Below, piece by piece: positions 54,805 to 64,000 of a DNA stretch of 64,000 nucleotides (position 1 is its first letter; each line of letters starts with the position of its first letter). The stretch is from positions 1,054,001 through 1,118,000 of the forward strand of contig JBAOIA010000012.1 of assembly GCA_037045145.1 (NCBI GenBank), written 5' to 3'. The position numbers were made by a program, and so were the translations under genes. The notes below the pieces were generated by a model. That model saw nothing but the letters and a program-made list of their open reading frames with translations. It had not been told where the DNA came from and searched no databases. This DNA comes from Bacteroidia bacterium. Its GTDB lineage: Bacteria; Bacteroidota; Bacteroidia; AKYH767-A; OLB10.

Positions 54805-55362
54805 ATGAAACATTACATTTTCATTTTTGCGACAGTTATTTTATCTGCTTGTGGAGCAGCTACCTCTGACAACCATAGAAGCGATATTCAATCAAACAAA
54901 GTTGACACATCTTCCGTATCCGCAATAGTTTCAACAAATAAAAGTGAGATGGAAGACACGACTGACAATGACTATGCAACATTTTTCGTAGTCGTTGCCG
55001 ACACAAGTACTGACTATTATTTTCTTCACAAAAAAATGTTTGACCTAAATGGACAACTAAATATCCCTATTGACACTATGGGACGATTTTACAACAAAAC
55101 AAAAAATCTTATTGCCTTGCCAGATGATGATGAAGATGAGTTGTATGCAGGAGACTATTTTCCAAGACGCTTCCCGTCAGAAAATCTAAGTTTAGAATAT
55201 TTGGATTTTTACCAAAAGAAGGCCGGTGACAAGACTATTGCTCTAATAACAGGCATATATGAAAACGAGAAAAGTGCCGATAGTGCATTGACTGTATTAC
55301 ATAAAACAGAGGAAAAAGTATTTAAAATCAAAGCAGACATTTATTTGGGTTGTATGCACTGA
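54805..55362 (+). CDS. Putative lipoprotein of unknown function
   Basis: About 185 residues from ATG 54805; in-frame ATGs at 54790/54793 and a TTG at 54781 lie upstream but the 54805 start gives the best lipoprotein signal (MKHYIFIFATVILSAC, lipobox LSAC). The mature part begins with a Ser/Asp-rich linker, then a folded region with FFVVVADTSTDYYFL and LITGIYENEKSADSALTVL, faintly like a SPOR-type repeat pair; this is a guess. There are no close neighbours on this strand downstream. It probably sits in the periplasm, anchored to a membrane. Confidence 0.6.
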   Translation: MKHYIFIFATVILSACGAATSDNHRSDIQSNKVDTSSVSAIVSTNKSEMEDTTDNDYATFFVVVADTSTDYYFLHKKMFDLNGQLNIPIDTMGRFYNKTKNLIALPDDDEDELYAGDYFPRRFPSENLSLEYLDFYQKKAGDKTIALITGIYENEKSADSALTVLHKTEEKVFKIKADIYLGCMH

Positions 55363-55607
55363 CATACAAATAAAATATCTGCACCAAACAAAAATTCCTG
55401 TATAAATCACCCAATTCAGGTGCAACATTAATTTATTTTTTCACCTCAGTAACACTACATTTTTACATTTGGGATAAGGGTAAAATGTGAAAAAATCTAC
55501 TGAATTTAGATTTTCGAAACTTCCAACACATTTTCTAATCATCAACGCATTTCACCATATAAATCCATGAACAAACTTAACTCTGTCTTTGGTCAGTGAT
55601 TACCTCG

Positions 55608-56384
55608 CTATTTTTTTAACAACGATAATGGCTCATTGGCAAGTCCGGAAAAACCTTTAATATCCATTTTTACAGACCCTACCAATATCTTTGCTTCGGC
55701 ACGAATAGGTATTTTATTTTCATCGTCACTTACCCAAAGTGTCATGTCTTCTTTGTTCTTAAACACACGGCCTTCCAACAACTGTGGATGAAACTTCAAA
55801 CAGCGAAAAGTGCCAAACTTAGTACTTATATTTTCTTTCCCCACAAACTTGAATTTTACAGGAATAATGGCATCATCCAAATAGGCATCAACAGCAAATA
55901 TTTCACCGGGCTGAACATTGCTGAAGTCAATTGTGCGTGCATAATAAAATGCAGAAATCAAATCCTGAACATTCTGTGGTGTGGCAATAGTTGCCTTCTT
56001 GCTTATTGCTAAATTCTTAACCTGATTAAAAGTAACATCCTGATTGATTTTATATCCACCCTCATAAACCCTTCTGACAAACAACCATGGAATAATTGCC
56101 TGTGCATCAATAAAACTTTCATAGCGGTCGCGCACTTTAAAAAACCAGTCAAAAGCCCCCTTTGTTTGTCCAGTACCAACAACATGATAGACCTCCCGAG
56201 GTCCTATTGTTTTTTTATCGGGCATCACTTCAAGTTTTGCTTCGCCTGCATCTATTATTCCGTAATGCACACGATATTCCAAAACTTCACCATAAGTAAA
56301 TGCCTGATTTTCTATCTTGCGTAGTCTTTCCTGTCCTTCGCTGGCACTTGGTTGCATTAAACATATGAGAGCAATTGATAGCAT
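55608..56384 (-). CDS. DUF3108 domain-containing secreted protein
   Basis: 258 residues from ATG 56384, which gives a signal peptide (MLSIALICLMQPSASEG); the frame is open to a TTG at 56447. The core shows DUF3108 features: FTYGEVLEYRVHYGIIDAGEA, GAFDWFFKVRDRYESF and VFKNKEDMTLWVSDDENKIP. The family is periplasmic or outer-membrane associated with no known activity. It is the last gene of the minus-strand series that starts with the DUF5723 gene; scpB lies 87 bases upstream. Confidence 0.85.
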   Translation of the reverse strand: MLSIALICLMQPSASEGQERLRKIENQAFTYGEVLEYRVHYGIIDAGEAKLEVMPDKKTIGPREVYHVVGTGQTKGAFDWFFKVRDRYESFIDAQAIIPWLFVRRVYEGGYKINQDVTFNQVKNLAISKKATIATPQNVQDLISAFYYARTIDFSNVQPGEIFAVDAYLDDAIIPVKFKFVGKENISTKFGTFRCLKFHPQLLEGRVFKNKEDMTLWVSDDENKIPIRAEAKILVGSVKMDIKGFSGLANEPLSLLKK

Positions 56385-56471
56385 GTTGAAAACATTTTGT
56401 AATGCCGAATCAAATTGTAAGCCAAGGACAGAAATTTTCACCGTCAAAAATGAATTTCAATTAAAGACTAT

Positions 56472-57125
56472 TTATTCTGCAACGTCATCGGACTTCTCTC
56501 TATTGTCTTCTTGTGTGCCTAAAGTAATACTTACACCTTCGGTATTGTCACTCTCTGCATACTGCATATCAACAGGTGTTCCAATCTCATTTTCATCAAG
56601 AATTACATCTTTTAGCTTTGGTAAATCCTTTGCAGATTTCAACCCAAAATGATCCATGAACGTACGGCTAATGCCATAAAGAATTGGCTTTCCAGGACCA
56701 TCACCTTTTCCTTGTATGGTAATTAAGTCTTTCTCTAACAATTTCTGTATAGAATAATCACAGTTTACACCTCTGATGTTTTCAATCTCAGATTTTGAAA
56801 CCGGCTGTTTGTATGCAACTATTGCAAGTGTTTCCAAAGCTGCTGTGGTGAGTCGTTTTTTAGAGTTTATCTGCATCAGGGTGTTTACTACTCCATAATA
56901 CTCTTTCTTACTTAAAAAACGGAACCCTCCTGCAATTTCTACCAATTCAAAAGAATAATCATCTGCTGCGTATTTGTTGATTAATTCAGAAATATTCTGT
57001 CTGATATTTTCATTGGAAAGCTCCCATCCGAAACTTGCTTTTAATGCAGCAGCAATTTCATTAGCAGTTATACTTTGCTCTGAAGTGAAAATTAATGCTT
57101 CAATATGCTGTTTAAGATTCTCCAT
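56472..57125 (-). CDS. scpB: Segregation and condensation protein B
   Basis: 217 residues. It has two winged-helix domains, with the characteristic LETLAIVAYKQPVSKSEIE helix and IRGVNCDYSIQKLLE, typical of ScpB. It partners ScpA and SMC in chromosome compaction. The last 40 residues are acidic and poorly conserved. scpA is not in the window. It has its own -7 box at 57177-57184. Confidence 0.93.
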   Translation of the reverse strand: MENLKQHIEALIFTSEQSITANEIAAALKASFGWELSNENIRQNISELINKYAADDYSFELVEIAGGFRFLSKKEYYGVVNTLMQINSKKRLTTAALETLAIVAYKQPVSKSEIENIRGVNCDYSIQKLLEKDLITIQGKGDGPGKPILYGISRTFMDHFGLKSAKDLPKLKDVILDENEIGTPVDMQYAESDNTEGVSITLGTQEDNREKSDDVAE

Positions 57126-57176
57126 TTTTACTCTTGATTTTTATATGAACGGTTCTTGACCATTCAATAGAAAATG

Positions 57177-57184
57177 CAAAATTA
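57177..57184 (-). promoter_or_regulatory. -7 box for scpB
   Basis: TAATTTTG on the minus strand, a full match to TAnnTTTG, about 50 bases before the scpB start codon. Confidence 0.5.
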
Positions 57185-57203
57185 GTATTTCCTTTCAACA
57201 GGC

Positions 57204-58289
57204 CTACTTTCGGCCAAGTTTAAATTTGTTTTTCCTGTAATCCACCTCTTCGCCTATTAAAAACCCTATAGGTTTTAACCCTTCAACATGGTCACAAACC
57301 ACCTTTAACATCCCTGTAAGAGGTAAGCATAAAACCATTCCTGCCAACCCCCAAACCGAGGCACTGATGATCAGGGCTATTGTTGCTGTGAGTGGATTTA
57401 TACTGACACTACTGCCTACAACATAAGGAGTAATAAAATTATTGTCAATAAACTGCACCGTAACACAAACTCCGGCAGCTCCTATGGCATAGCCAATTTC
57501 ATCTTTGGTGAGTAATGCCATAAGTACAGGCAAAATACTTCCAATCAATACCCCAATATATGGAATAATGTTGAGAACAGATGCCAACACCCCAAACAAA
57601 ATTGCATGTTCAATACCCAATAACAAAAACCCGGTTGAATTTAGAACAGACAAAATCAGCACATCTAAAAAAATTCCTTTCAGATAATTCTGAGAAACTA
57701 CTGCTACTTTTTTTACAATTTCAAAATATGAATTGTGATTACCATTAGAAACTATTGCTTCAATAAACTGCTTAAATTTCTTTTTATAAAGTGTCAGGAA
57801 AAAAACATAAATCGTTACCAAAGCAAAGTTGGCAATAAAACTTCCTGTTGAAGAAAAAAGATTGAGCAGAAGCAATCCACTGTCAGTAATATTTTCCTGC
57901 AACTTTGATTTTACCAAAACATTTTGCTGCTCTTTTGTGATTCTGAAAGTTTCATTTACAAAGCGCTGCAAAAACTCTACCTTCTCAAGAAGTTTTGCCT
58001 GAAGCAATGGCAAATCTTCAGCAAATGAAATAATCTGAGAATAGAAGAAATACAAAAGGCCACCAACAATTACAAAAGCAAGGATGATACTGCATAGGAT
58101 TGCAATTGCAGGTGGAAATTTCCATTTTATAAGCTTGTTTGACACCGGCATCAATAAAAAAGAAAACAACACAGCCACTGTAAATGGAATGAGAACATCT
58201 TGTGCAGCATGCAGGACATAAAAAATTAAAATCGCCAACAGGATTTTTATAGTTATTCTGATATAGTAAGGCGGTTGATTGATTTCCAT
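57204..58289 (-). CDS. AI-2E family transporter (PerM-like permease)
   Basis: 361 residues with about seven membrane segments, two near the N-terminus, then a soluble stretch at 85-145, then a run of helices with the family block GVLASVLNIIPYIGVLIG and the final NPLTATIALIISASVWGL. The family includes Na+/H+ antiporters and the suggested AI-2 exporter TqsA; the substrate here is unknown. It is followed by scpB after a 78-base gap with a promoter and preceded by the FAD oxidoreductase gene by 33 bases. Confidence 0.88.
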   Translation of the reverse strand: MEINQPPYYIRITIKILLAILIFYVLHAAQDVLIPFTVAVLFSFLLMPVSNKLIKWKFPPAIAILCSIILAFVIVGGLLYFFYSQIISFAEDLPLLQAKLLEKVEFLQRFVNETFRITKEQQNVLVKSKLQENITDSGLLLLNLFSSTGSFIANFALVTIYVFFLTLYKKKFKQFIEAIVSNGNHNSYFEIVKKVAVVSQNYLKGIFLDVLILSVLNSTGFLLLGIEHAILFGVLASVLNIIPYIGVLIGSILPVLMALLTKDEIGYAIGAAGVCVTVQFIDNNFITPYVVGSSVSINPLTATIALIISASVWGLAGMVLCLPLTGMLKVVCDHVEGLKPIGFLIGEEVDYRKNKFKLGRK

Positions 58290-58322
58290 TTTTTTTAGAA
58301 TATGGTTTTAAAAGTAACTAAT

Positions 58323-59873
58323 TCAATTATTATTTTTCAAATATGAAGCACATTTTTCTGCACAAAATTCTCCATCCATAGCTGCAGATACAATTCCACC
58401 GGCATATCCTGCACCCTCACCACAGGGGAAAAGACCCTGTACCTGTATATGCATTGCAGTATCTGCATCTCGCGGAATACGTATCGGAGATGAAGTCCGC
58501 GACTCTGTACCCACTAACACTGCTTCGTTTGTATAGTAGCCTTTCATTTTTTTACCGAATGTAACAAATGCTGTAGCAAGTGATGCTGTAACAGATTCAG
58601 GAAATATCTCAGTCAGATTTACAGAATTGATTCCCGGAATATAGGAGCATGAAGGTAAAGTGGAAGATACTTTTTGATTCACAAAATCAACCATGCGCTG
58701 TGCCGGTGCTGCCAGATTGCCACCACCACTGATAAATGCTTGCTGCTCTATCTTTTTCTGAAATTCTAAATAGCGCAACTCTTTTGCTTTTCTAAAAGGT
58801 TGAACATCATCTTCTGTAATATTTACTACAATTCCTGAGTTGGCATAGACATTATTTCTTCTTGAAGGACTCCATCCATTTACAACAACTTCACCAATGC
58901 CGGTTGCTGCAGGAGCGATGATACCACCGGGGCACATACAGAAAGAATAAATTCCTCGTCCATCATGCTGATGTTTTAATGCATAAGATGCCGGTGGCAA
59001 GAATGGATTGCGTGTGTTACAATGATACTGCACACTGTCAATAAGCCGTTGCTGATGTTCTGCACGAACACCAATAGCAATTGGCTTTGCTTCAATCATT
59101 ATTCTTTGATTGTTTAACATATAAAAGACATCGCGTGCAGAATGACCTGTTGCCAAAATAAGTGCTTTAGACTTAATATGATATTGAGTCGCTCCTTGCT
59201 GCACCTCTACACCATTCACACCACTTGCGTCAAAATCAATATTCAGAAGCTTTGTGTTAAATAATACTTCTCCTCCACATTCAATAATCCTGTTTCGCAT
59301 TGCAGAAATTATAGCAGGTAGTTTATTGGTTCCAATATGCGGATGTGCGTCAACAGCAATATCGGCAGCGGCACCATGCTCAATAAATGTGTTCAGCACT
59401 GAAGCTATGTTGCCTCTTTTGTTGGAACGGGTATAAAGCTTTCCATCACTGTAGGTTCCTGCACCACCTTCACCAAAACAATAATTTGACTCGGGATTAA
59501 TCTGCCTCTGTTTGTTTATGGCAGCAAGATCGCGCCTGCGGTTGCGTACGTCTTTACCACGTTCGATAATTACAGGCTTATATCCACATTCAATAAGACG
59601 GATGGCTGCAAACAATCCTGCTGGTCCACATCCTGCAATAATTACAGGTTCTAAATTGCCAACCTGTTGCCACTTTCGATTTTCAGTGAAAGCATCCTGC
59701 TTATCTGTCCATTGTAACTGCAATCTGATTTTTACAATCCTGGATCGAGCATCAATACTACGCTTTACAATCCTGAAGAATCGGTTGTTACCAAATTTCC
59801 TGGCAACTATGTGTTTAATTGTTTCCTCACTGGCTGCCTCTTCGGGCAGAACAACAAGTTCAATCGTTTGCAT
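58323..59873 (-). CDS. FAD-dependent dehydrogenase (COG2509-like)
   Basis: 516 residues. After an N-terminal alpha/beta domain of about 75 residues comes the FAD Rossmann motif IIAGCGPAGLFAAIRL (near 79-94) with the ribose Glu in VIIERG, then YCFGEGGAGTYSDGKLYTRS, a hallmark of this group, and a late GEGAGYAGGIVSAAMDG flavin motif. No specific substrate is known. It lies 15 bases after porT on the same strand. Confidence 0.85.
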   Translation of the reverse strand: MQTIELVVLPEEAASEETIKHIVARKFGNNRFFRIVKRSIDARSRIVKIRLQLQWTDKQDAFTENRKWQQVGNLEPVIIAGCGPAGLFAAIRLIECGYKPVIIERGKDVRNRRRDLAAINKQRQINPESNYCFGEGGAGTYSDGKLYTRSNKRGNIASVLNTFIEHGAAADIAVDAHPHIGTNKLPAIISAMRNRIIECGGEVLFNTKLLNIDFDASGVNGVEVQQGATQYHIKSKALILATGHSARDVFYMLNNQRIMIEAKPIAIGVRAEHQQRLIDSVQYHCNTRNPFLPPASYALKHQHDGRGIYSFCMCPGGIIAPAATGIGEVVVNGWSPSRRNNVYANSGIVVNITEDDVQPFRKAKELRYLEFQKKIEQQAFISGGGNLAAPAQRMVDFVNQKVSSTLPSCSYIPGINSVNLTEIFPESVTASLATAFVTFGKKMKGYYTNEAVLVGTESRTSSPIRIPRDADTAMHIQVQGLFPCGEGAGYAGGIVSAAMDGEFCAEKCASYLKNNN

Positions 59874-59888
59874 AAAAAGTAATTTCTA

Positions 59889-60599
59889 TTATTCGAATGT
59901 CAATGACAAGGTGAACATTTTTGAAAACAATCCGTCAAGAGATTTTGAATAAACCAAATCGTCTTTCACCAAAAGATTTCGCAAACCATGATACATTTTT
60001 ATTTCAGGAGAAAACTTAAACATGGGAAGATAAAAATCGCATCCTACTCCTATTTCGTAACCATAATCGTTGCGTTGCAGTTTCACAAATTCTTTGTCTT
60101 TGGCTTTTACTTTTGCCTGCGACACCATATCTATGCTGTACTTAACGCCACCCAGCACATAGGCTCTGAAGTTATTGAGACGTGCCGATTTGAATTTTAC
60201 ATCCAAAGGCAACTCTACAAAAGTTGATTCAACCTTTTTAGTCACAACATTACTTAGTGGTCTTCCTTTTTCAAATGTATAAACCAGATTGCGTGAAGCA
60301 AATGCCAGTCCGGGTAAAAACCTTAAATCAAAATGCTCGCCCATTCGCATGTTGGTTACTATCTGAAGATTAAAACCCGATGTACCTTTTGATTCAACAG
60401 TATAAAGAGAATCTATTAAACTAAAAGAAGCAACTCTGTCAATCACAAAATCAGTCTTATTGATTCCAAGTATAAATCCAAAATGAAAACGCTGCCTGTC
60501 ATACTTAGGCAGGTTCAGAATTTTTTGTTTTTGTGCAAACAAACTATCAAGACTGAACAGAAGAAGCAAGAAAGAAAAAACAATTATCTTCCGTTTCAT
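59889..60599 (-). CDS. porT: PorT-family outer-membrane protein, T9SS component
   Basis: 236 residues. Signal peptide (IIVFSFLLLLFSLDSLFAQ) followed by an eight-strand-type outer-membrane beta-barrel, with repeated aromatic ends (FHFGFILGINKTDF at the first strand, LSLTFE as the final strand). PorT/SprT is needed for type IX secretion and gliding. Its place directly after menG, with a 4-base overlap, is the known gene order of this T9SS component. It links the cargo proteins found elsewhere in this window to an actual secretion machine. Confidence 0.85.
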   Translation of the reverse strand: MKRKIIVFSFLLLLFSLDSLFAQKQKILNLPKYDRQRFHFGFILGINKTDFVIDRVASFSLIDSLYTVESKGTSGFNLQIVTNMRMGEHFDLRFLPGLAFASRNLVYTFEKGRPLSNVVTKKVESTFVELPLDVKFKSARLNNFRAYVLGGVKYSIDMVSQAKVKAKDKEFVKLQRNDYGYEIGVGCDFYLPMFKFSPEIKMYHGLRNLLVKDDLVYSKSLDGLFSKMFTLSLTFE

Positions 60600-61315
60600 A
60601 CTGATGCAATGTATAATGTTACAATTCCGAAAGTCATCGGTTTAATATCAATATTAGTAAAACCACACTTTTTCAAAACAAGTGCAAAATCACTTCCTGA
60701 ACGAAAATGCTTTACCGATTCAGGCAAATATGAATAGGCAGCTGCATCACCGGAAATCATTTTGCCGAAAAGTGGTAACAGATAACGTGAATAGATGCCA
60801 TAAAATTGTTTAACAGGAAACATTGTTGGCTTACTGAACTCCAGAATATAAACCTTTCCATTATCATGCAGCACACGTTTCATTTCCTTTAATCCTTTTT
60901 CTAAATTTTGAAAATTTCGCACACCAAAAGCTACCATCACTGCATCAAAAGTTTGACTGTCGAACTGAAGTTGCTCACTGTCGCCTTCATGCAATGAAAT
61001 AATATTATTCAGGTTCTTTGCTTTGACTTTTACTCTTCCTTCCTGAAGCATTTTTTCTGAAATATCAACTCCTACTATTTTCTCAGGACATAAACTTGCT
61101 GCTGCAATTGCCAAATCACCTGTACCTGTAGCTATGTCCAGAATACTCCTTGGTTTTAGTTTACCAATCTCTTTGATTGTTTTTCGTCTCCAGATTTTGT
61201 CAATGCCCAATGAAAGAAAATGATTTAAAAAATCATAACGGTGAGCTACTGCATCAAACATGTGACGCACTTGTTCTTTTTTTGATTCTCCGGTATTGTA
61301 AGGCGTTACTTCCAT
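60596..61315 (-). CDS. menG: Demethylmenaquinone methyltransferase
   Basis: 239 residues, class I SAM methyltransferase. The SAM-binding motif ILDIATGTGDLAIAA and the UbiE/MenG signatures YDFLNHFLSLGIDKIWR at the start and RVLHDNGKVYILEFSKP are clear. It methylates demethylmenaquinone in the last step of menaquinone synthesis, fitting mqnC in the same window. It overlaps porT by 4 bases and starts 1 base after the heptose kinase stop, so all three are probably one operon. Confidence 0.95.
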   Translation of the reverse strand: MEVTPYNTGESKKEQVRHMFDAVAHRYDFLNHFLSLGIDKIWRRKTIKEIGKLKPRSILDIATGTGDLAIAAASLCPEKIVGVDISEKMLQEGRVKVKAKNLNNIISLHEGDSEQLQFDSQTFDAVMVAFGVRNFQNLEKGLKEMKRVLHDNGKVYILEFSKPTMFPVKQFYGIYSRYLLPLFGKMISGDAAAYSYLPESVKHFRSGSDFALVLKKCGFTNIDIKPMTFGIVTLYIASV

Positions 61316-61316
61316 C

Positions 61317-62315
61317 TTATTTCTCGGAAAGTCTTTTAACCTCGTTCAATAACTGACTGCCATCAATAGGAACAACACCAATCTTTTCGCAAACCAGGCC
61401 GCCTGCCAGATTACTGATTGCAGCCATTTCAAAACAAGATAAACCTGCTGCTATTGCCAGAGATGCAACACTGATTACTGTGTCGCCTGCACCACTTACG
61501 TCACTGATGTTGCGAATGTGTGCAGGGATAATTCCTTTTTCATTCTTTGAATAATAATACACCCCATGTTCTGACAAGGTAATAAGCAATGACTTAATTT
61601 TTTGCTTGGAGGCAAATTCCGATGCCAACTTCGTAAGTGCTGCTGCCGTTGGCTTTTCCAAATCGGTCTTTAGCCCTTCGCGCAACTCTTTAAGGTTGGG
61701 CTTAAATAGTGTTACGTTACGATAATGGAAAAAATTATTCTTTTTAGGATCAACCGTTGTTGGAATATTATGCTTCTGTGCTTCTGCAACAATAGCTTCG
61801 ATTACAGTCTTATTAAGAGCACCTTTATCATAATCTTCAAAAATAATTACCGCTGGCTTTTTTTTCCGTATTATCTCTATTGTTTTTTTTAGGAGCATTT
61901 CACTGTCTGTTTGTGACAGTGGTTCGACAACTTCTGCATCGACCCGCAAAAGCTGATGATTGTTGCCCATAACTCTGGTCTTGATGGTTGTAGTTCTTTT
62001 AGAAGAGGAAAGTATGCCATCAACAGGCATTCCACTTTTGGCAATCATATCTTTAAACTCTGCTCCGGCATTGTCTTTTCCAACAACTGAACAGATATAA
62101 GGCATGGCTCCTAATGAATGAAGATTAACGGCTACGTTGGCAGCACCTCCTGGGCGGCTTTCGCGCTTTTGAACCGTTACCACCGGGACGGGTGCTTCTG
62201 GAGATATTCTTTCCACCTTGCCCCACAAATAAGCATCTGTCATGACATCACCAATCACCAATGCCCGCATTTTCTGAATACGGCTTAGAAACAATTCAGT
62301 CTGTTTAATATTCAC
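61317..62315 (-). CDS. hldA: D-glycero-beta-D-manno-heptose-7-phosphate kinase
   Basis: 332 residues of the PfkB/ribokinase fold: GGAANVAVNLHSLGA near residue 55 and the catalytic-base motif DVSGAGDTVIS near 270. It matches the kinase half of HldE (RfaE); the nucleotidyltransferase half is absent, so a separate HldC-type protein is needed. It phosphorylates heptose-7-phosphate on the way to ADP-heptose for LPS core, which the GT9 enzyme at 30147-31145 would use. It heads hldA-menG-porT and has its own -7 box. Confidence 0.92.
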   Translation of the reverse strand: MNIKQTELFLSRIQKMRALVIGDVMTDAYLWGKVERISPEAPVPVVTVQKRESRPGGAANVAVNLHSLGAMPYICSVVGKDNAGAEFKDMIAKSGMPVDGILSSSKRTTTIKTRVMGNNHQLLRVDAEVVEPLSQTDSEMLLKKTIEIIRKKKPAVIIFEDYDKGALNKTVIEAIVAEAQKHNIPTTVDPKKNNFFHYRNVTLFKPNLKELREGLKTDLEKPTAAALTKLASEFASKQKIKSLLITLSEHGVYYYSKNEKGIIPAHIRNISDVSGAGDTVISVASLAIAAGLSCFEMAAISNLAGGLVCEKIGVVPIDGSQLLNEVKRLSEK

Positions 62316-62337
62316 ACTTCTAATAATTACTGGAGTG

Positions 62338-62345
62338 CAAAAATA
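62338..62345 (-). promoter_or_regulatory. -7 box for hldA-menG-porT
   Basis: TATTTTTG on the minus strand, a full match to TAnnTTTG, 22 bases before the hldA start codon. Confidence 0.55.
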
Positions 62346-62429
62346 GGCATTACCGCCAACTTTACTTTATTAGTAACAATTATGGTGTATTAATAGCAAA
62401 AAATACTTGGTGGATTCTCATTCATTCTA

Positions 62430-63860
62430 TTAAATATCACCACCTGTATATGTATCTTTTACTTTTTCTTTTTTGCGTTTACTTAGTTTATCCATAGCAT
62501 AACTACTATGCTTAATCCCTACATAAAAATCAAAACCATTAAATTTAGACAATCCCAACATGGAGGTCAGGTAGTCCGAACCAATAACCACCTGTCCCAA
62601 ACGCAGACAAGTACCTACACGTAGTTGATCATATTCATACCATGTTAAAGGAAAAGATATTTCATAACGCCATGTTTCTAACCTTGGTGTAAACGAAAGT
62701 TGTGCCGGACGTCTGACAGCTGTTGACTTACTTGTGACCGGTTGAATGATTGAGGTATTGAGATATAAAAAGTGAGTCACGCAATAATCGAACTGAAAGC
62801 TGATGGCCGTGGGCAGTTTTGCACGGTATCGGGCAGCTACAATACCGGAAGTGGAATCGTCAAAAACTTTGGAACGCAACAATTCTCCTAACTGACTGAT
62901 GCTTTCCACCTGCGTAGTGTCAAAGTCGTTCCAATCAATACTTTTATTGTCAAACTTTACAGTGCGGGTATCTTTGGCAAACAATATACTACCGGCATCT
63001 ACCAACGAAAGTCCTATTTTGTATTTATACTTCTTAAACTTCAAGCGTTGTGCATATACATTATACGCTTCGGGGTTAAGTCCATGCAGGTATTGAAAAC
63101 CCAATGTGGTGCTGAATCCTTTTCCGCGAATTTTCAGATAGTCACTCTGCCCCTCTTCGGGTACGGCATAACCATATTCGGCATCCAGATTGGCTACTTG
63201 CAGTTTTGATTCATCGTCAAACCTATAATGCATGTAATTGTTCTGTGCATAAAAACCATCAAAACCCATCAGGTAATTAAAGGTAGCACCTATTGCAATT
63301 CTGTTTCCCGGCCCTGCTTCAATCTGCTGTGCAAAGCTTGCACCTATCTCTCCGTATAATAGAGCAGACAAACTATTGTTCTCTGCTGTAAGTTCTTTTT
63401 TCTGTAGTGGAACATAGGTAGAGTTCTCGTAAAAGAGTTTTGCCATTTCAAAGTCAATATTCCGCACACTGCCCATAGCTTTAAGTCCGGTATGCAACCC
63501 GAAGGCTGTCTGCCCCGACCGGAGAAAAAATGACGGCCCTTTGATACTACTCTGCATAAAAGCATTTTTATCTTTACCCGTATATTGATCCTGCCAGTCG
63601 TAGTTAAAGAAGTCTGCTTTAAAAAACTTACCCACCGACATTTCGCCCTTTGGCAAATACAAATAGTTATTATAAAAAGTCATATTTCCCGAAAGTACAT
63701 TCAACTCATATTTTATTGGAGACACGGCCATTGAAGCGGGATTTATATCTATGGCGAAGTTTCCTGCATAGTTGCTATTGGCTATTCCCCACATGTCCTG
63801 CGCCTTCACCAATATGTTTACCTGCAGCATGAACAATAATAAGAGTATTGCTTTTTTCAT
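62430..63860 (-). CDS. DUF5723 family outer-membrane protein
   Basis: 476 residues from ATG 63860 (MKKAILLLLFMLQVNILVKAQ, a good signal peptide); the frame continues up to 63896. The start of the mature part, NSNYAGNFAIDINPASMA, and the repeated amphipathic strands with aromatic ends are those of DUF5723, predicted outer-membrane beta-barrels of Bacteroidota. The function is unknown; a link to the T9SS or surface transport is only suggested by the nearby porT. The C-terminus is a short Lys-rich tail (SKRKKEKVKDTY). Confidence 0.8.
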   Translation of the reverse strand: MKKAILLLLFMLQVNILVKAQDMWGIANSNYAGNFAIDINPASMAVSPIKYELNVLSGNMTFYNNYLYLPKGEMSVGKFFKADFFNYDWQDQYTGKDKNAFMQSSIKGPSFFLRSGQTAFGLHTGLKAMGSVRNIDFEMAKLFYENSTYVPLQKKELTAENNSLSALLYGEIGASFAQQIEAGPGNRIAIGATFNYLMGFDGFYAQNNYMHYRFDDESKLQVANLDAEYGYAVPEEGQSDYLKIRGKGFSTTLGFQYLHGLNPEAYNVYAQRLKFKKYKYKIGLSLVDAGSILFAKDTRTVKFDNKSIDWNDFDTTQVESISQLGELLRSKVFDDSTSGIVAARYRAKLPTAISFQFDYCVTHFLYLNTSIIQPVTSKSTAVRRPAQLSFTPRLETWRYEISFPLTWYEYDQLRVGTCLRLGQVVIGSDYLTSMLGLSKFNGFDFYVGIKHSSYAMDKLSKRKKEKVKDTYTGGDI

Positions 63861-64000
63861 TCGTAAACTTGTTGTTTGTGATGCTAAACGATACATATAT
63901 ATATGCAGTTATGGCATTAACGGACCAACCTTACCCACTGAAAAAATGTAAGTTTAGCTGTAAGAAATCTTTAAAATACCACACCTTTCACCTTACAAAA

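Overview
The window is AT-rich chromosomal DNA from a member of the Bacteroidota, probably from the Sphingobacteriia/Chitinophagia side rather than a gut Bacteroides. The evidence is: secreted proteins ending in type IX secretion (T9SS) sorting domains of both type A and type B (gliding-motility C-terminal); a porT-menG pair; the futalosine-pathway gene mqnC; Bacteroidota-typical families (DUF3098, DUF4139/MuiA, DUF5723, ABC permease fused to an M1 peptidase); and repeated TAnnTTTG -7 promoter boxes with no consistent Shine-Dalgarno sequences. No phage, transposase, CRISPR or rRNA was seen.

Layout. 1-8118 (+): fragment of an unknown protein, an ABC exporter ATPase plus permease/M1-peptidase fusion, a fused oligopeptide-type ABC ATPase, an SSAT-like acetyltransferase, rhomboid protease and methylmalonyl-CoA epimerase. 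8115-8935: a HAD phosphatase divergent from a CAU tRNA that has its own terminator. 9132-23077: the accessory region. It holds a two-gene unit present twice: A, a very large T9SS-exported beta-helix protein, and B, a T9SS-exported propeller-like protein. In both copies A and B overlap by 4 bases. A1 has a frameshift near its 5' end. A2 has lost its 5' two thirds and starts inside a palindromic repeat. Palindromic elements lie upstream of A1, upstream of A2 and downstream of B2.

23436-30060: kup, a lipoprotein, hflX, a membrane cytochrome c, tRNA-Ser(GGA), asparaginase and tatD. 30147-33942 (+): heptosyltransferase, then ftsX - DUF3098 (frameshifted) - uppP - truB, an envelope/cell-division block. 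34121-42300 (-): DUF4139 protein, cold-shock protein, DEAD-box helicase, a large type A T9SS cargo protein and a small secreted protein. 42424-44468: a probable toxin-antitoxin style pair (IrrE/ImmA-type metallopeptidase plus PIN-like protein) framed by related GACGAGG-rich repeats. 44570-52041: pyrH, deoC, purB (+), riboflavin synthase, a type B T9SS cargo protein and mqnC. 52197-55362 (+): pepA, pdxA, lipoprotein. 55608-63860 (-): DUF3108, scpB, AI-2E-type permease, FAD oxidoreductase, porT, menG, heptose-7-phosphate kinase, DUF5723 protein.

Together the genes describe a Gram-negative cell with heptose-containing LPS, menaquinone respiration and a working T9SS that delivers very large surface proteins. 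The most unusual parts are the duplicated A-B surface-protein locus and the repeat-bounded metallopeptidase-PIN cassette. Two single-base frameshifts (A1 near 9775, DUF3098 near 32201) break otherwise normal genes and may be sequence errors or real lesions. All calls come from reading the sequence; no database search was run.
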